Below are positions 7,462 through 15,808 of a stretch of 39,798 bases of DNA, one piece after another. The translations under genes and the position numbers were made by a program. This stretch comes from JBBDXA01 sp040902585. Lineage in GTDB: Bacteria; Planctomycetota; Phycisphaerae; Phycisphaerales; Phycisphaeraceae. Below the pieces are notes generated by a model. The model saw nothing but the letters and a program-made list of their open reading frames with translations. It ran no database searches and was not told the DNA's origin. How positions within the stretch are numbered: position 1 is the stretch's first letter; each line of letters starts with the position of its first letter. Where the stretch lies: positions 1 to 39,798 of the forward strand of contig JBBDXA010000074.1 in NCBI GenBank assembly GCA_040902585.1. Reading direction: 5' to 3'.

Positions 7462-8658
7462 ATGCGAGTTCGCGACGTCGTGTACGCCCTGCATCAGCTT
7501 GCCCCCGAGCACCTGGCCGAGTCATGGGATAAGGTCGGCCTGCACGTGGGCGATCTTGACTGGATCATTCCCCACAATCCCAAGCGCAAGCCCTGCGCTC
7601 TTCTCTGCATCGATCTCACCGAACCGGTCATGGCCGAGGCGATTCGCCTGGGCGTCGGCATGATCGTCGCCTATCACCCGCCTATCTTCGATCCACTTCC
7701 CGCCTTGACCACCAAGCACTGGAAGCAGCGACTGCTCATCGAAGCGGTGCAGCGGAAGATCGCCATCTACTCGCCGCACACCGCGCTCGACTCTGCGCCC
7801 GGCGGCGTCAACGACTGGCTCTGCGAATCCGTCCTGCCCGGCGTGATGGAAGCCGTCAGCCACACCGCCGCCCACGGCTCCCTCGCCACAGGCGGCGCGA
7901 TCCGCCCCATCAAACCCGCCAGCGCCACCAAAAAAGACCGGCCCTATAAACTCGTCGCCTTCATCCCGCCCGAGCATCTCGATGCCGTGCGCTTTGCCCT
8001 TTGCAAGGCTGGTGCGGGACAGATCGGCGATTACAGCGAATGCTCCTTCAGTATCGAAGGCGAAGGCACGTTCCGCGGCGGAGAAACGACGAACCCCACC
8101 ATCGGCAAGCGAGGCCGACTCGAACGTACCATCGAACGTCGCCTGGAAACCATCGTGCCCGCCGCGCGGCTGGCGGAGGTCGTGGCCGCGCTGATGAAGG
8201 CCCATCCTTATGAAGAGCCCGCGTTCGATCTGATCCGCCTCGACTTGCCGCCCAGCTCCGGCGGCGAAGGCGTCGGGCAGGGGCGGGTGGTCACGCTGGA
8301 TAAGCCGCTGGGGGTGAAGACTTTCATCGATCGTTTGAAAAAGCAACTCCGGGCAGGGCGACTTGAAGTCGCCCTGCCGCGGGGGTTAAAGCATGTGCGC
8401 ACCGTCGGCTTCTGTGCCGGCGCGGGCGGCTCGCTCCTTTCCGATGCGGGCCCGGTTGATGCTTTCTTCACCGGTGAAATGCGACACCACCAGGTGCTCG
8501 ATGCGCTGGCACAAGGCACCATGATCCTTCTCGCCGGCCACACGCAGACGGAGCGGCCGTACCTGCCTGTTTATCGCAGCCGCATCACGAAGCTGCTCGG
8601 GCGTGGCATTACGTGGCATATCAGTAAGGCGGATAAACCGCCGACGAGCGTGAGGTGA
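7462..8658 (+). CDS. Nif3-like dinuclear metal-centre family protein
   Basis: A 398-residue member of the Nif3/YbgI/YqfO family (often annotated GTP cyclohydrolase I type 2 homologue). Visible metal-site motifs are 'YHPPIFD' (His72), 'YSPHTALD' (His106, Asp110) and the C-terminal 'TGEMRHHQ' block followed by 'LLAGHTQTERP'. The middle region (about residues 160-260, including 'AHPYEEPAFDLI') is the inserted PII/CutA-like domain of the longer YqfO type. True biochemical function of the family is unsettled. Residues 297-307 (RAGRLEVALPR) are encoded by a perfect palindrome and interrupt the usual short link before 'GLKHVRTVGF'. The gene probably has a leaderless mRNA. Confidence 0.9.
   Translation: MRVRDVVYALHQLAPEHLAESWDKVGLHVGDLDWIIPHNPKRKPCALLCIDLTEPVMAEAIRLGVGMIVAYHPPIFDPLPALTTKHWKQRLLIEAVQRKIAIYSPHTALDSAPGGVNDWLCESVLPGVMEAVSHTAAHGSLATGGAIRPIKPASATKKDRPYKLVAFIPPEHLDAVRFALCKAGAGQIGDYSECSFSIEGEGTFRGGETTNPTIGKRGRLERTIERRLETIVPAARLAEVVAALMKAHPYEEPAFDLIRLDLPPSSGGEGVGQGRVVTLDKPLGVKTFIDRLKKQLRAGRLEVALPRGLKHVRTVGFCAGAGGSLLSDAGPVDAFFTGEMRHHQVLDALAQGTMILLAGHTQTERPYLPVYRSRITKLLGRGITWHISKADKPPTSVR
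8352..8378. repeat. Perfect palindrome inside the Nif3-family coding sequence
   Basis: Arms GGCAGGGCGACTT and AAGTCGCCCTGCC (13 bp each) around a single central G. It sits in frame and encodes most of an 11-residue segment that is not needed by the family fold. It looks like an inserted palindromic element rather than a chance hairpin. Confidence 0.7.
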
Positions 8659-8661
8659 GAG

Positions 8662-8703
8662 CAGGAGACAGGAGACTCAAGACCCAGGACTCAGGACTCA
8701 GGA
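8662..8703. repeat. Array of degenerate 7-bp repeats
   Basis: Six consecutive heptamers: CAGGAGA twice, CTCAAGA, CCCAGGA, CTCAGGA twice. The array starts just after the Nif3-family stop codon. Related arrays lie at 1598-1705 and 33320-33465. Confidence 0.75.
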
Positions 8704-8788
8704 CTTTCCCCAGTTATGCGGTCTTCAAGCCTCCTGAAAAAAGAGCCGATATCCCTGTATTGGAGAGGCGGGAATCTGGAGCCTCGTC

Positions 8789-9145
8789 ATGAGCACATTA
8801 GGCATGGGCATCGCGGGCAGCGTCGCTCAGAGTTCGGTTCAGGCCGGGCACGTGAGCAAAGCCCAGCATCGGGCCCGGACCGATCAGGCGGCCGACGCGC
8901 GCAAGGTGCGCGAAAAGCTCAGTGAACATTTCGAGGCCGTCGAAGAAGGCGACGAAGCCAATCTCGTTTCCAAAGTCCGCGTGGATGAAGATGTGCCCGA
9001 GCACGATCACCATCCGGATCAGGAACGGCACGCCAAACATGAAGCAAAGGATGTTGCCGCCGACGAGGAGGCTGAGGAACCCGCGAAGGATTCCGAGTCC
9101 CCCGCCAAGCAGGATCTCTACCGCCACGTCGATTTCACAGCCTGA
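8789..9145 (+). CDS. Small acidic protein of unknown function
   Basis: A 118-residue protein. The start 'MSTLGMGIAGSVAQSSVQAGHVSKAQ' is Gly/Ser/Ala-rich and the rest is very charged, with many Glu, Asp, Lys and His and a run around 'EHDHHPDQERHAKHEAKD'. A GGAG Shine-Dalgarno site lies 7 nt before the ATG. No domain is recognised. The charged C-terminal two thirds are probably disordered. The lower-confidence alternative is that this is a chance frame, but the good start site and intact length argue for a gene. Confidence 0.6.
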   Translation: MSTLGMGIAGSVAQSSVQAGHVSKAQHRARTDQAADARKVREKLSEHFEAVEEGDEANLVSKVRVDEDVPEHDHHPDQERHAKHEAKDVAADEEAEEPAKDSESPAKQDLYRHVDFTA

Positions 9146-9193
9146 TTACAACCTGGGTGGCACGCCTTCAACTTCACCGATCACATATCACGC

Positions 9194-9199
9194 TACAAT
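9194..9199 (+). promoter_or_regulatory. Leaderless promoter -10 element (rmuC)
   Basis: TACAAT ends 6 nt before the GTG start at 9206. The expected transcription start falls on the first base of the start codon, and no Shine-Dalgarno site is seen. Confidence 0.65.
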
Positions 9200-9205
9200 C
9201 GCGTC

Positions 9206-10606
9206 GTGGTTCCCGCTCTCATCATCGTCAGCATCCTGCTCGCCGTCGTCGCGCTCGCATGCGTCTGGCTGTTGTCGCAGCGCAACGCCTTGGGCGGCGA
9301 GCGCGATCGACTCCATGGTGAGCTCGCCGCCTCCCAGACGCAGGTGCGGACGTATGCGGATGAACTGCGCGAGATGGAGACGAAGATCAGCGACGCCAAC
9401 ACGAAACTCGGCGTGGCGGAGGAACGCGTTCGCGGTCTGATGCGTGAACACGATGTTCTTCAGACAGAAGCGAAGAAAGCCTTCGATACCGCCCAGAACC
9501 AGGCCCGCGAAGCCTTCAAGGCGATGGCGGGCGATGTGATGAAGGAATCCAGCGAATCGTTCCTCAAGCTGGCCGGGGAAAAGTTCAAAGTCGAACAGGC
9601 GGAGGCGAACAAGCAACTGGAATCGCGCGAGAAGGCGATCGATGGCCTCGTAAGGCCGATCAAAGAGACCCTGGAAAAGTACAACACCTCGCTCGCCGAG
9701 GTCGAGAAGGCCCGCACCGAAGCCTACAGCGGCTTGCGCGAAAAGCTTTTGCAGATGGCGCAGAGTCAGCAGCAACTACAGGCCGAGACGCGCAACCTGG
9801 TGACCGCGCTGCGCCGGCCGCAGGTGCGCGGCAGGTGGGGCGAGATGCAGCTCCGCCGCGTGGCGGAACTCACCGGCATGATCGAACACTGTGACTTTTC
9901 CGAGCAGGTGCATGTGCAGGGCGAAGACGAAGCCCTGCGCCCGGACATGCTGGTCAAGCTTCCGGGCGGGCGCGAGATCGTCATCGACGCGAAGACGCCG
10001 ATCGATGCCTTCCTCGACGCCACCGAAGCGACGGATGAAGTCGTGCGCGAAGCGAAGCTCGATCAGCACGTGCGCCAGATCGAGCAGAAGGTCTCCTCGC
10101 TCGCCTCGAAGAAGTACCAGGAGCATTTCAAGTCCGCGGACTTCATCGTGCTGTTCATTCCGGGTGAATCGTTCCTTCAGCCGGCCGTGATGCGCAAGCC
10201 TTCGCTGATTGATGATGCCCTGGTGAAGAATGTCTTGATCGCCACGCCCGGCACGCTGTATGCCCTATTGAAGGCGGTGGCGATGGGCTGGCGCGAGCAG
10301 CAGCTTGCGGAGAACGCGAAGAAGATTTCCGAAGCGGGTGTCGAGCTGCACAAGCGGCTGTGTGTTGCGCTGGGGCACGTGGAGAAGCTGCGCGATTCCC
10401 TGCACAAGACGTGTGAACACTTCAACAAGTTCATCGGTTCGATCAACTCGCGCGTGCTGGTGCAGGCACAGGTGTTCGAGGAACTGGGTGCGAAGTCGAA
10501 CAGTGAGGTGCCGGTGGAGATTCACATGATTGAACCGGAACTGAGCGAGATGAAGGCGTTGCCGGCGGCGGAGGCGGGGGCGGCGATAGTGACGGAAGGG
10601 GAGTGA
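9206..10606 (+). CDS. rmuC: RmuC family DNA recombination protein
   Basis: A 466-residue protein. An N-terminal membrane anchor (about residues 2-22) is followed by a long coiled coil (about 30-200) and the RmuC domain (about 200-430). The domain is seen in 'RRPQVRGRWGEMQLRRVAELTGM', 'RPDMLVKLPGGREIVIDAKTP', 'VLFIPGESFL' and 'ATPGTLYALLKAVAMGWR'. RmuC proteins have a nuclease-like fold and limit rearrangements at inverted repeats in E. coli, which is a suggestive context given how many inverted repeats this genome carries. The GTG start is supported by the membrane anchor and by the -10 element just upstream. Length is normal for the family. Confidence 0.93.
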   Translation: MVPALIIVSILLAVVALACVWLLSQRNALGGERDRLHGELAASQTQVRTYADELREMETKISDANTKLGVAEERVRGLMREHDVLQTEAKKAFDTAQNQAREAFKAMAGDVMKESSESFLKLAGEKFKVEQAEANKQLESREKAIDGLVRPIKETLEKYNTSLAEVEKARTEAYSGLREKLLQMAQSQQQLQAETRNLVTALRRPQVRGRWGEMQLRRVAELTGMIEHCDFSEQVHVQGEDEALRPDMLVKLPGGREIVIDAKTPIDAFLDATEATDEVVREAKLDQHVRQIEQKVSSLASKKYQEHFKSADFIVLFIPGESFLQPAVMRKPSLIDDALVKNVLIATPGTLYALLKAVAMGWREQQLAENAKKISEAGVELHKRLCVALGHVEKLRDSLHKTCEHFNKFIGSINSRVLVQAQVFEELGAKSNSEVPVEIHMIEPELSEMKALPAAEAGAAIVTEGE

Positions 10607-10615
10607 TTGGATTTG

Positions 10616-10739
10616 GGGTGCCACGGCTCGTGGAGGCCGCCGACGAGATCCGTGCGGAGTTCTGCGATTCGGGTTGGAATCAAGTCTTTGCACCGCCGGC
10701 ACGGGTCTCCTCGCAGAGCCTCGTCGAGCCGTGGCACCC
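10616..10739. repeat. Inverted repeat pair, family 2
   Basis: Perfect 15-bp outer arms GGGTGCCACGGCTCG (10616-10630) and CGAGCCGTGGCACCC (10725-10739). The similarity continues inward with mismatches for about 45 bp on each side (GAGGC, then CGAG, then CCGTGC). This indicates two inverted copies of one element rather than a simple hairpin. It lies between the convergent ends of rmuC and the small minus-strand gene. Confidence 0.8.
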
Positions 10740-10757
10740 GGAGGGAAACCGAATGCG

Positions 10758-11042
10758 TCACACTCTTTTGGGCAACTCCCGATCCACCTCCGCGAAGAAT
10801 CGTCTGATGACCGAGCAGTCGAACTTCGCCATGATGCTCGATGCCGGCTCGCGCTCCAGTAGAAACTCGAACGCGGCTTTCACCACTTTCTCCGGCGCGA
10901 CGCGACCGTGCGACCACAGGTCGTAGTCGGACCAACTCAGCGTAACCACGTAGTCGTAGGTGATGCCGTCAGCCACCACGCGCACTTCGTACGACCAGTT
11001 GTTGGTGCCTTCGGATTCCGTGCCGATTTCGATGGTGGGCAT
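10758..11042 (-). CDS. Conserved small hypothetical protein
   Basis: A 94-residue protein with beta-strand-rich first half ('YEVRVVADGITYDYVVTLSWSDYDLWSHG') and a helical second half with 'PEKVVKAAFEFLLEREPASSI'. I know proteins of this pattern ('...VTLS..DY.RWS.GR..PE.VVEAAF.FLL.REP') from diverse bacteria as a conserved family without known function. A TACAAT hexamer (11051-11056) ends 8 nt before the ATG, so the mRNA would have almost no leader. Confidence 0.75.
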   Translation of the reverse strand: MPTIEIGTESEGTNNWSYEVRVVADGITYDYVVTLSWSDYDLWSHGRVAPEKVVKAAFEFLLEREPASSIMAKFDCSVIRRFFAEVDRELPKRV

Positions 11043-11076
11043 GATGCGTGATTGTAGTCATCCCGCTCGGCGCGAT

Positions 11077-11186
11077 GGGAGCACCATCCCGACAGGGTGG
11101 TGCTGATGCGATACGTAAGGCGAGGGTGCGACGATGCAACAGGTTCTCGTGCGTCAATAGCACCACCCTGTCGGGATGGTGCTCCC
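11077..11186. repeat. Inverted pair of family-1 REP-like repeats
   Basis: Copy one is 11077-11104 and copy two, in inverse orientation, is 11159-11186; both 28-bp units are exact reverse complements of each other and are separated by 54 bp. The pair lies between two divergent genes, so it sits within the upstream region of both. Confidence 0.9.
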
Positions 11187-11219
11187 TGAGGCACCCACCG
11201 GCTATGATGTGGAACTGCG

Positions 11220-12536
11220 ATGAACTTCCTCCTCGAAACACTCCGCCTCGGCTTCACCAACCTGCTGCTGCACAAGCTGCGCTCGCTGCTCACCGCGCTG
11301 GGCATCGTCTTCGGCGTCGCGGCGGTCATCGCGATGGTCGCCATCGGTGAAGGCAACAAACGCAAGGCCCTGGAAGACATCGAGAAGCTCGGCGCCAAGA
11401 ATATCATCGTGCGCTCGCGCAAGCCGGATGATTCGGCCCAGTCCAAGCAGGCCAGTTCGTCGCGCCAGCGCACCATCAACTATGGCCTGACCTATGCCGA
11501 CGAACGCCGCATCATGCAGGTGGCACAGGGCTCCGGCGTGGTCGATCTGATCGTGCCTTTGAAACTCGTAGGCACGAAGGTCGGCGGCAAGTACAAGCAG
11601 ATTCCAGCCATGGCCTTCGGCACCACGCCCCAGCTCATCGAAGTGACCTCGCTTCGCATCGATCGCGGCCGGTACCTGACGGCGACGGATGAGGCCCGGC
11701 AGGAGCGCGTCGCGGTCATCGGTGCCGAACTCGCCAAGCAGCTCTTCCCGCTGGAGGATCCGCTGGAAGGACACATCATCGTCTACAACGGCCCGGGCAA
11801 CTGCTCCTTCCGCGTGGTCGGCATTCTCAAACCCGTCGGCCTGGCGGGCGGCGCGGGCTCAGCCCTCGTCGGACGTGATCTGAACTTCGATGTCCACGTG
11901 CCCAAGTCGACGGCGATCGATCAGTTCGGCGATCGCGTCGTCACCATCAAAACTGGCTCCTTTGAAAGCATGGTTGTGCAGCTCGAGGAAATCTACATCC
12001 AGGCCCGCGAGCAGGATGATGTGCGCGCGCTGGCGGCGCAGATCGAACGCATGGTTCAGCTTGAACACGGCGAGAAGGGCGATGTCACCGTCATCGTGCC
12101 GCTGGAGCTCATCGAACAGACCGAGCGCACCGGCCGCATGTTCACGGTGTTTCTCATCTCCATCGCCGCGATCAGTCTGCTGGTGGGCGGGATGGGCATC
12201 ATGAACATCATGCTGGCGTCGGTGACGGAGCGTACGCGGGAGATCGGCATTCGTCGTGCCCTGGGCGCGACGCGCTCGCACATCGTTGCGCAGTTTCTCG
12301 TGGAGACGGCGACGCTCTCGGCGGTGGGCGGAGCGGTCGGCGTGATCGTGGGCATCGGTGGCGCGGCCCTGTACGGATCGCTCCTCTTGCAGCCGGGCAT
12401 GGGCGAGCCTTACGTCGCGGGCTGGTCCATCATCGTGGGCCTGGCGGTGGCGGTGACCACGGGCATCGGCTTCGGACTGTACCCGGCCTACCGGGCGTCC
12501 ATGCAAGATCCGATTGTGGCCTTGCGGCATGACTGA
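11220..12536 (+). CDS. MacB/FtsX-type ABC transporter permease
   Basis: A 438-residue integral membrane protein. It has an N-terminal transmembrane helix near residues 20-45 ('LRSLLTALGIVFGVAAVIAMVAIGEG'), a large exported MacB-type periplasmic-core domain (about 50-300), and a C-terminal FtsX block of three helices with the signature 'MGIMNIMLASVTERTREIGIRRALGA'. Such permeases pair with a LolD/MacB-type ATPase and a membrane-fusion protein to export or extract peptides, lipids or lipoproteins. Neither partner is adjacent here: the upstream gene is divergent and the downstream gene is convergent. A TATGAT hexamer ends 11 nt before the ATG. Confidence 0.9.
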   Translation: MNFLLETLRLGFTNLLLHKLRSLLTALGIVFGVAAVIAMVAIGEGNKRKALEDIEKLGAKNIIVRSRKPDDSAQSKQASSSRQRTINYGLTYADERRIMQVAQGSGVVDLIVPLKLVGTKVGGKYKQIPAMAFGTTPQLIEVTSLRIDRGRYLTATDEARQERVAVIGAELAKQLFPLEDPLEGHIIVYNGPGNCSFRVVGILKPVGLAGGAGSALVGRDLNFDVHVPKSTAIDQFGDRVVTIKTGSFESMVVQLEEIYIQAREQDDVRALAAQIERMVQLEHGEKGDVTVIVPLELIEQTERTGRMFTVFLISIAAISLLVGGMGIMNIMLASVTERTREIGIRRALGATRSHIVAQFLVETATLSAVGGAVGVIVGIGGAALYGSLLLQPGMGEPYVAGWSIIVGLAVAVTTGIGFGLYPAYRASMQDPIVALRHD

Positions 12537-12537
12537 T

Positions 12538-12660
12538 TCAGGTGGCGACCGGCGTCATCGCTGCCTTTTCGCGTCGGGTAAACCATTCACCGCGATAGCC
12601 GCTGCGACTTAGCGTCCAGCCGTGGCGAAGAAAGAAAAGCAACCGCACGCTGCAGGGCAT
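12538..12660 (-). CDS. Possible small open frame, doubtful
   Basis: A frame of 40 residues from an internal ATG (83 residues from the longest start). It contains 'RLLFFLRHGWTLSRSGYRGEW' and ends 1 bp after the permease stop on the other strand. It has no Shine-Dalgarno site and no recognised family. The 249-bp gap between the two real genes otherwise shows nothing but a short AT-rich patch near 12720. Confidence 0.2.
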   Translation of the reverse strand: MPCSVRLLFFLRHGWTLSRSGYRGEWFTRREKAAMTPVAT

Positions 12661-12785
12661 CTCCCGTTTCCACGCGCCGACTCCGCCACCGCCGAATGCC
12701 CCGCCGACAGTGGACGATTCAATATATAGGAATCGCGAATGCCTTGCGGCAGGTTCGCGAAATCGGCGGCGCGGACCCGCGCGAC

Positions 12786-13985
12786 TCACCGGCGGTCATC
12801 GGATGCTTCCACCTCTGGGAGAGGAAAGCGCATCATCGCACCATGCCACTTCGCCCATGCGTCCAGATAGATGCCGGTCTGTTTTCCGGGCGGCGGAGCG
12901 GCGGGAAGGCCCTCTTTCTGATTCCACGCCTCGGCGAAGTTTTCCAGCCACGCAACCGCCTTCGCCGCCTGGGTCGGATCGTTGCCGCGCACGGCTCCCA
13001 TCATCGCCCGCACACGATCCTCGTGCGGAATCCATGACGCGATTGCCGCGACGGCTGCATCATCCTTTTCCGCCTTCACGCCGAGCAGCGCACGCACCAG
13101 GGCCGGGTCGGTCTTCCGCGACACATGCCGCTCGACGGCCTCTTCAAGATTCGGCTTGTAGGTCTTGCCGGTCTTAAGGCGGAGCGTGCTCGGCACGCTC
13201 GGGTCGCCCAATCGAAGGCTGACCATGTTGCCGGTTTCACTGTACGAGAGCGGCATCGAAGTGAGTGGCTGAAGCATCATCCCCAGATGCGCCGCAACCG
13301 CCTGGTTGTCTTCCTTTTCATCCTCGGGCATCCAGGTGAGGAATTGTTGAATGAGTTCGCCCAGGGCCTTCGCCTTGATCGTCGCCCACTCGCGTTGGTG
13401 TACCGGTACGCTGAACTTCAGTGCGTGGCCATCCAGTTCAAGCCACTGGTGCCCGCCTTTGGCGGCAGTCTTGCGAATATGCTCATGGGTGCGGGCGAAG
13501 GCTGGATCGGGTGCCGACTCGTTCATCGTGATGCCCAGATCGATCGCCGCGTTGGCCTTGACAAAAAAACCCTTGGCGTGGCGGATGACGATGTGCTGTG
13601 TGCCGCCGACGCGGCCGTCAGGATCGCGGTGATAGCCGACCGCTGAGATGGTGATGTCCTTCTGCACCGCCGCGGTAAACGCCTTGATCGCCTCCGGCTG
13701 GTCGTTGGGCACAGGCGCGCGTTGAAGTTCCACCAGGTCAAACGTGAACGGCCAGTCCATGATCATCACCGAGCCATCTTTGACGGCCTTGGCAACCTGC
13801 TCCTCGCCCTTGCCGTGTTCCGGCGAGCCCGAGTCGTGAATCCCGTCGTACTGAATGAGAATGTGAAGCTCATCCTTCTGCGCGTCGTAGTTCAGGGTGA
13901 TGCGCTGGCCGGCGATTTCGAGGCAGCCGGAGAGGAGGAGAGCGCACAGGGCGACGAGGGCAATGCGAAGCGAACGGATGAGCAT
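12786..13985 (-). CDS. Exported lipoprotein of unknown function
   Basis: A 399-residue lipoprotein with lipobox LLLSGC near residue 20. The ATG at 13985 is fixed by a GGAGG Shine-Dalgarno site 8 nt upstream; the frame is open further to 14027, but that part lacks signal character. The mature N-terminus begins with beta strands ('QRITLNYDAQKDELHILIQYDGIHD'), a pattern I associate with planctomycete lipoproteins of unknown role. The C-terminal third is helical ('KAVAWLENFAEAWNQKEGLP'). It starts 45 bp after the Uma2-type gene and may be cotranscribed with it. Confidence 0.8.
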   Translation of the reverse strand: MLIRSLRIALVALCALLLSGCLEIAGQRITLNYDAQKDELHILIQYDGIHDSGSPEHGKGEEQVAKAVKDGSVMIMDWPFTFDLVELQRAPVPNDQPEAIKAFTAAVQKDITISAVGYHRDPDGRVGGTQHIVIRHAKGFFVKANAAIDLGITMNESAPDPAFARTHEHIRKTAAKGGHQWLELDGHALKFSVPVHQREWATIKAKALGELIQQFLTWMPEDEKEDNQAVAAHLGMMLQPLTSMPLSYSETGNMVSLRLGDPSVPSTLRLKTGKTYKPNLEEAVERHVSRKTDPALVRALLGVKAEKDDAAVAAIASWIPHEDRVRAMMGAVRGNDPTQAAKAVAWLENFAEAWNQKEGLPAAPPPGKQTGIYLDAWAKWHGAMMRFPLPEVEASDDRR

Positions 13986-14030
13986 GGGTAAGACCTCCGG
14001 GAAATGAAGTGATGATCCATCGACCAAGGT

Positions 14031-14597
14031 TCAGCTTGCTTCGAAGAACTGTTTTACCGGCACCGTCCATTCGGAAAGGACCGGAGCGAACGTGATCGAC
14101 TCATCGGCACCGTAAACGCGCACCGGATCATCCGGCGTGTAGACGTGAGCGGTTCTCGTGTCGGGATCAAGAATGCAGACGAGCAGGACGTTGGAGTCCA
14201 GAAACTCACCGACCTTCTTTTGAAGTGCCTTCCATCGGTCATCCGGTGACTTCACTTCGAAGACCAGTTCGGGCGATTGTTCAGGATATCCAGCCGGGTC
14301 TTCACCTTTGGGCATGCGTTCATAACTATAGAACGCCACGTCGGGCCCTCGCACGGTATCAGGCTTGCGCTCAGTAATCACGCCGGCATCATTGCCGACG
14401 ATAGTGCCCGCGTCGTTCTGATCTAGGTGACGTTGAAGCAGGATGGCAATGCGAATGCAGATACGCCCGTGCCGAAACCCCGGTCTGGACATGGTGACGA
14501 TCCTTCCGCGCACCAACTCCATAGGCTGTTCGCTCTCCAGCCGAAGGAATTCCTCCGCGGACATCAGCTCAGGAAAATTGGAAGGTGCGGTTGACAT
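14031..14597 (-). CDS. Uma2 family (DUF820) PD-(D/E)XK nuclease-fold protein
   Basis: A 188-residue protein of the Uma2 family. The fold landmarks are present: 'MSAEEFLRLE' and 'MELVRGRIVTMSRPGFRHGRI' at the N-terminus, the acidic strand 'VRGPDVAFYS' (Asp86), 'SPELVFEVKSPDD' (Glu114, Lys116 of the ExK motif), then 'KVGEFLDSNVLLVCILDPDTRTAHVY'. The family is very abundant in cyanobacteria and planctomycetes and its biological role is unknown; some lineages are suspected of mobility. A TAGAAT element ends 6 nt before the ATG and there is no Shine-Dalgarno site. Confidence 0.9.
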   Translation of the reverse strand: MSTAPSNFPELMSAEEFLRLESEQPMELVRGRIVTMSRPGFRHGRICIRIAILLQRHLDQNDAGTIVGNDAGVITERKPDTVRGPDVAFYSYERMPKGEDPAGYPEQSPELVFEVKSPDDRWKALQKKVGEFLDSNVLLVCILDPDTRTAHVYTPDDPVRVYGADESITFAPVLSEWTVPVKQFFEAS

Positions 14598-14603
14598 AAT
14601 CGT

Positions 14604-14609
14604 ATTCTA
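14604..14609 (-). promoter_or_regulatory. Leaderless promoter -10 element (Uma2-type gene)
   Basis: On the minus strand TAGAAT is followed by 6 nt (ACGATT) and then the ATG at 14597. A TTGTGA hexamer 18 bp further upstream is a fair -35. Confidence 0.6.
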
Positions 14610-14644
14610 CACGGCATATCTACTGTTTCACAAGCAATTTCAAA

Positions 14645-15763
14645 TCAATTCACCTGCTTCAGACTCCCCTTGTCTAACGCCGCGCCCGTCTGCTCGGCGA
14701 TCTGCGCGAACTCGCCGATCTCCGCCTCGGTGAAGAGCAGGCCGCCGGCCTTTTCGCTGCGCATCGCGTTGTTGTGCTCCAACTCGCCGGGCAGGATGCA
14801 CTTGCCCGTCTCCTTGTTGCCGTGACCGAGAATGTCTTCGAGTACCGCCTTCACATTCGCCTGCTGATCGCGGCCCTTGGCGAAGTGTCCGCAACTCAGC
14901 GCCTCGGGGTGAATGATCTGAAAGTAAAAGTTGGGTGTGGTCTTTTCGGTGCCGCCGGGGCCGAGCTTCGCCGCGGCTTCGGGGCGCGAACGGATCGTCG
15001 GCAGCGACCCGCCGATGAAGGCACCGATGACCTCATTGATCAGCGACATGCCGTAGCCCTTGTGCGCGCCGAAGGGAATCAGCGCAGACACTTGATTAGG
15101 ATCGGTGGTCTCCTTGCCGTCCTTGTCCACCGCGCAGCCCGGCGGCAGTTGCTTGCCTTCGCGTTTGAACTGCTGCACGCGCCCCATCGCGATGGTGCTT
15201 GTCGCCCAGTCGATGACGATGGGGAAGCCCACGGCGTCGGTCGTGGGAAAGCCCCAGGAGTGCGGGTTGGTGCCCAGCGTGGGGAACTTGCCGCCGAAGG
15301 GCACGACCTCAGCCAGGGCCGCCGTGCAGTTGGTGTAGGCGATGTAACCTTTCTTCGCCGCATCCATCACGTAGCCGCCGCCCCAGAGATAGTGGAAGGC
15401 GTGATCGACGCTGACCTGCCCGATGCCGTACTTGTCGGCGAGCCTGGTGCAGGTATCCATTGCTTCGACGGCGACGGCCTGGCCGAGCTTTTTCTGGGCG
15501 TTCCACTTCTGCGACGCTTCAAACTTGCAAGGGCGATGAATGATCGTCGCGCCGGGCACGCAGCCGGGGCTGGTCTTGTTGCCCGAGCCGAAGTGATCAT
15601 CCAGATGCAAAGCCTTCAGTGCGTTGTGCGTCTTGATGCCGTGCCACGCGGCCGACTCGCTCACCTTCGCCGCCACGGCACACTCCTCCGGCGTGAACCC
15701 GCGCTGGCGGTACGCGGCCTCGACGAGAGCGTTGTGCACGGCAACCGGCATGACGTATTCCAT
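14645..15763 (-). CDS. Ldh family oxidoreductase (malate/L-lactate/ureidoglycolate dehydrogenase type)
   Basis: A 372-residue NAD(P)-dependent oxidoreductase of the sulfolactate/malate dehydrogenase (LDH2/MDH2, YlbC-type) superfamily, unrelated to the Rossmann LDH. Characteristic features are the N-terminal 'GFTPEECAVAAKVSESAAWHGIKTHN' region, the catalytic-face 'HDHFG'-like 'LDDHFGSG', 'GIGQVSVDHAFHYLWGGGYV', 'YTNCTAALAEVVPFGG', 'PTDAVGFPIVIDWATS', 'IPFGAHKGYGMSLINEVI' and the C-terminal 'PNFYFQIIHPEA'. AAGGA lies 9 nt before the ATG at 15763, preferred over the ATG at 15772. The substrate cannot be told; the usual His of the family's substrate site was not confirmed. Confidence 0.88.
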   Translation of the reverse strand: MEYVMPVAVHNALVEAAYRQRGFTPEECAVAAKVSESAAWHGIKTHNALKALHLDDHFGSGNKTSPGCVPGATIIHRPCKFEASQKWNAQKKLGQAVAVEAMDTCTRLADKYGIGQVSVDHAFHYLWGGGYVMDAAKKGYIAYTNCTAALAEVVPFGGKFPTLGTNPHSWGFPTTDAVGFPIVIDWATSTIAMGRVQQFKREGKQLPPGCAVDKDGKETTDPNQVSALIPFGAHKGYGMSLINEVIGAFIGGSLPTIRSRPEAAAKLGPGGTEKTTPNFYFQIIHPEALSCGHFAKGRDQQANVKAVLEDILGHGNKETGKCILPGELEHNNAMRSEKAGGLLFTEAEIGEFAQIAEQTGAALDKGSLKQVN

Positions 15764-15808
15764 GGCAAACATTCCTTGCAGTGTGTCGATTGGGAAGATT
15801 GGAAGATT

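Noticed and set aside
11077..11186. Family-1 repeats as a CRISPR array
   Set aside because: Only two units, in inverse orientation and with no set of regular spacers; no cas gene is near.
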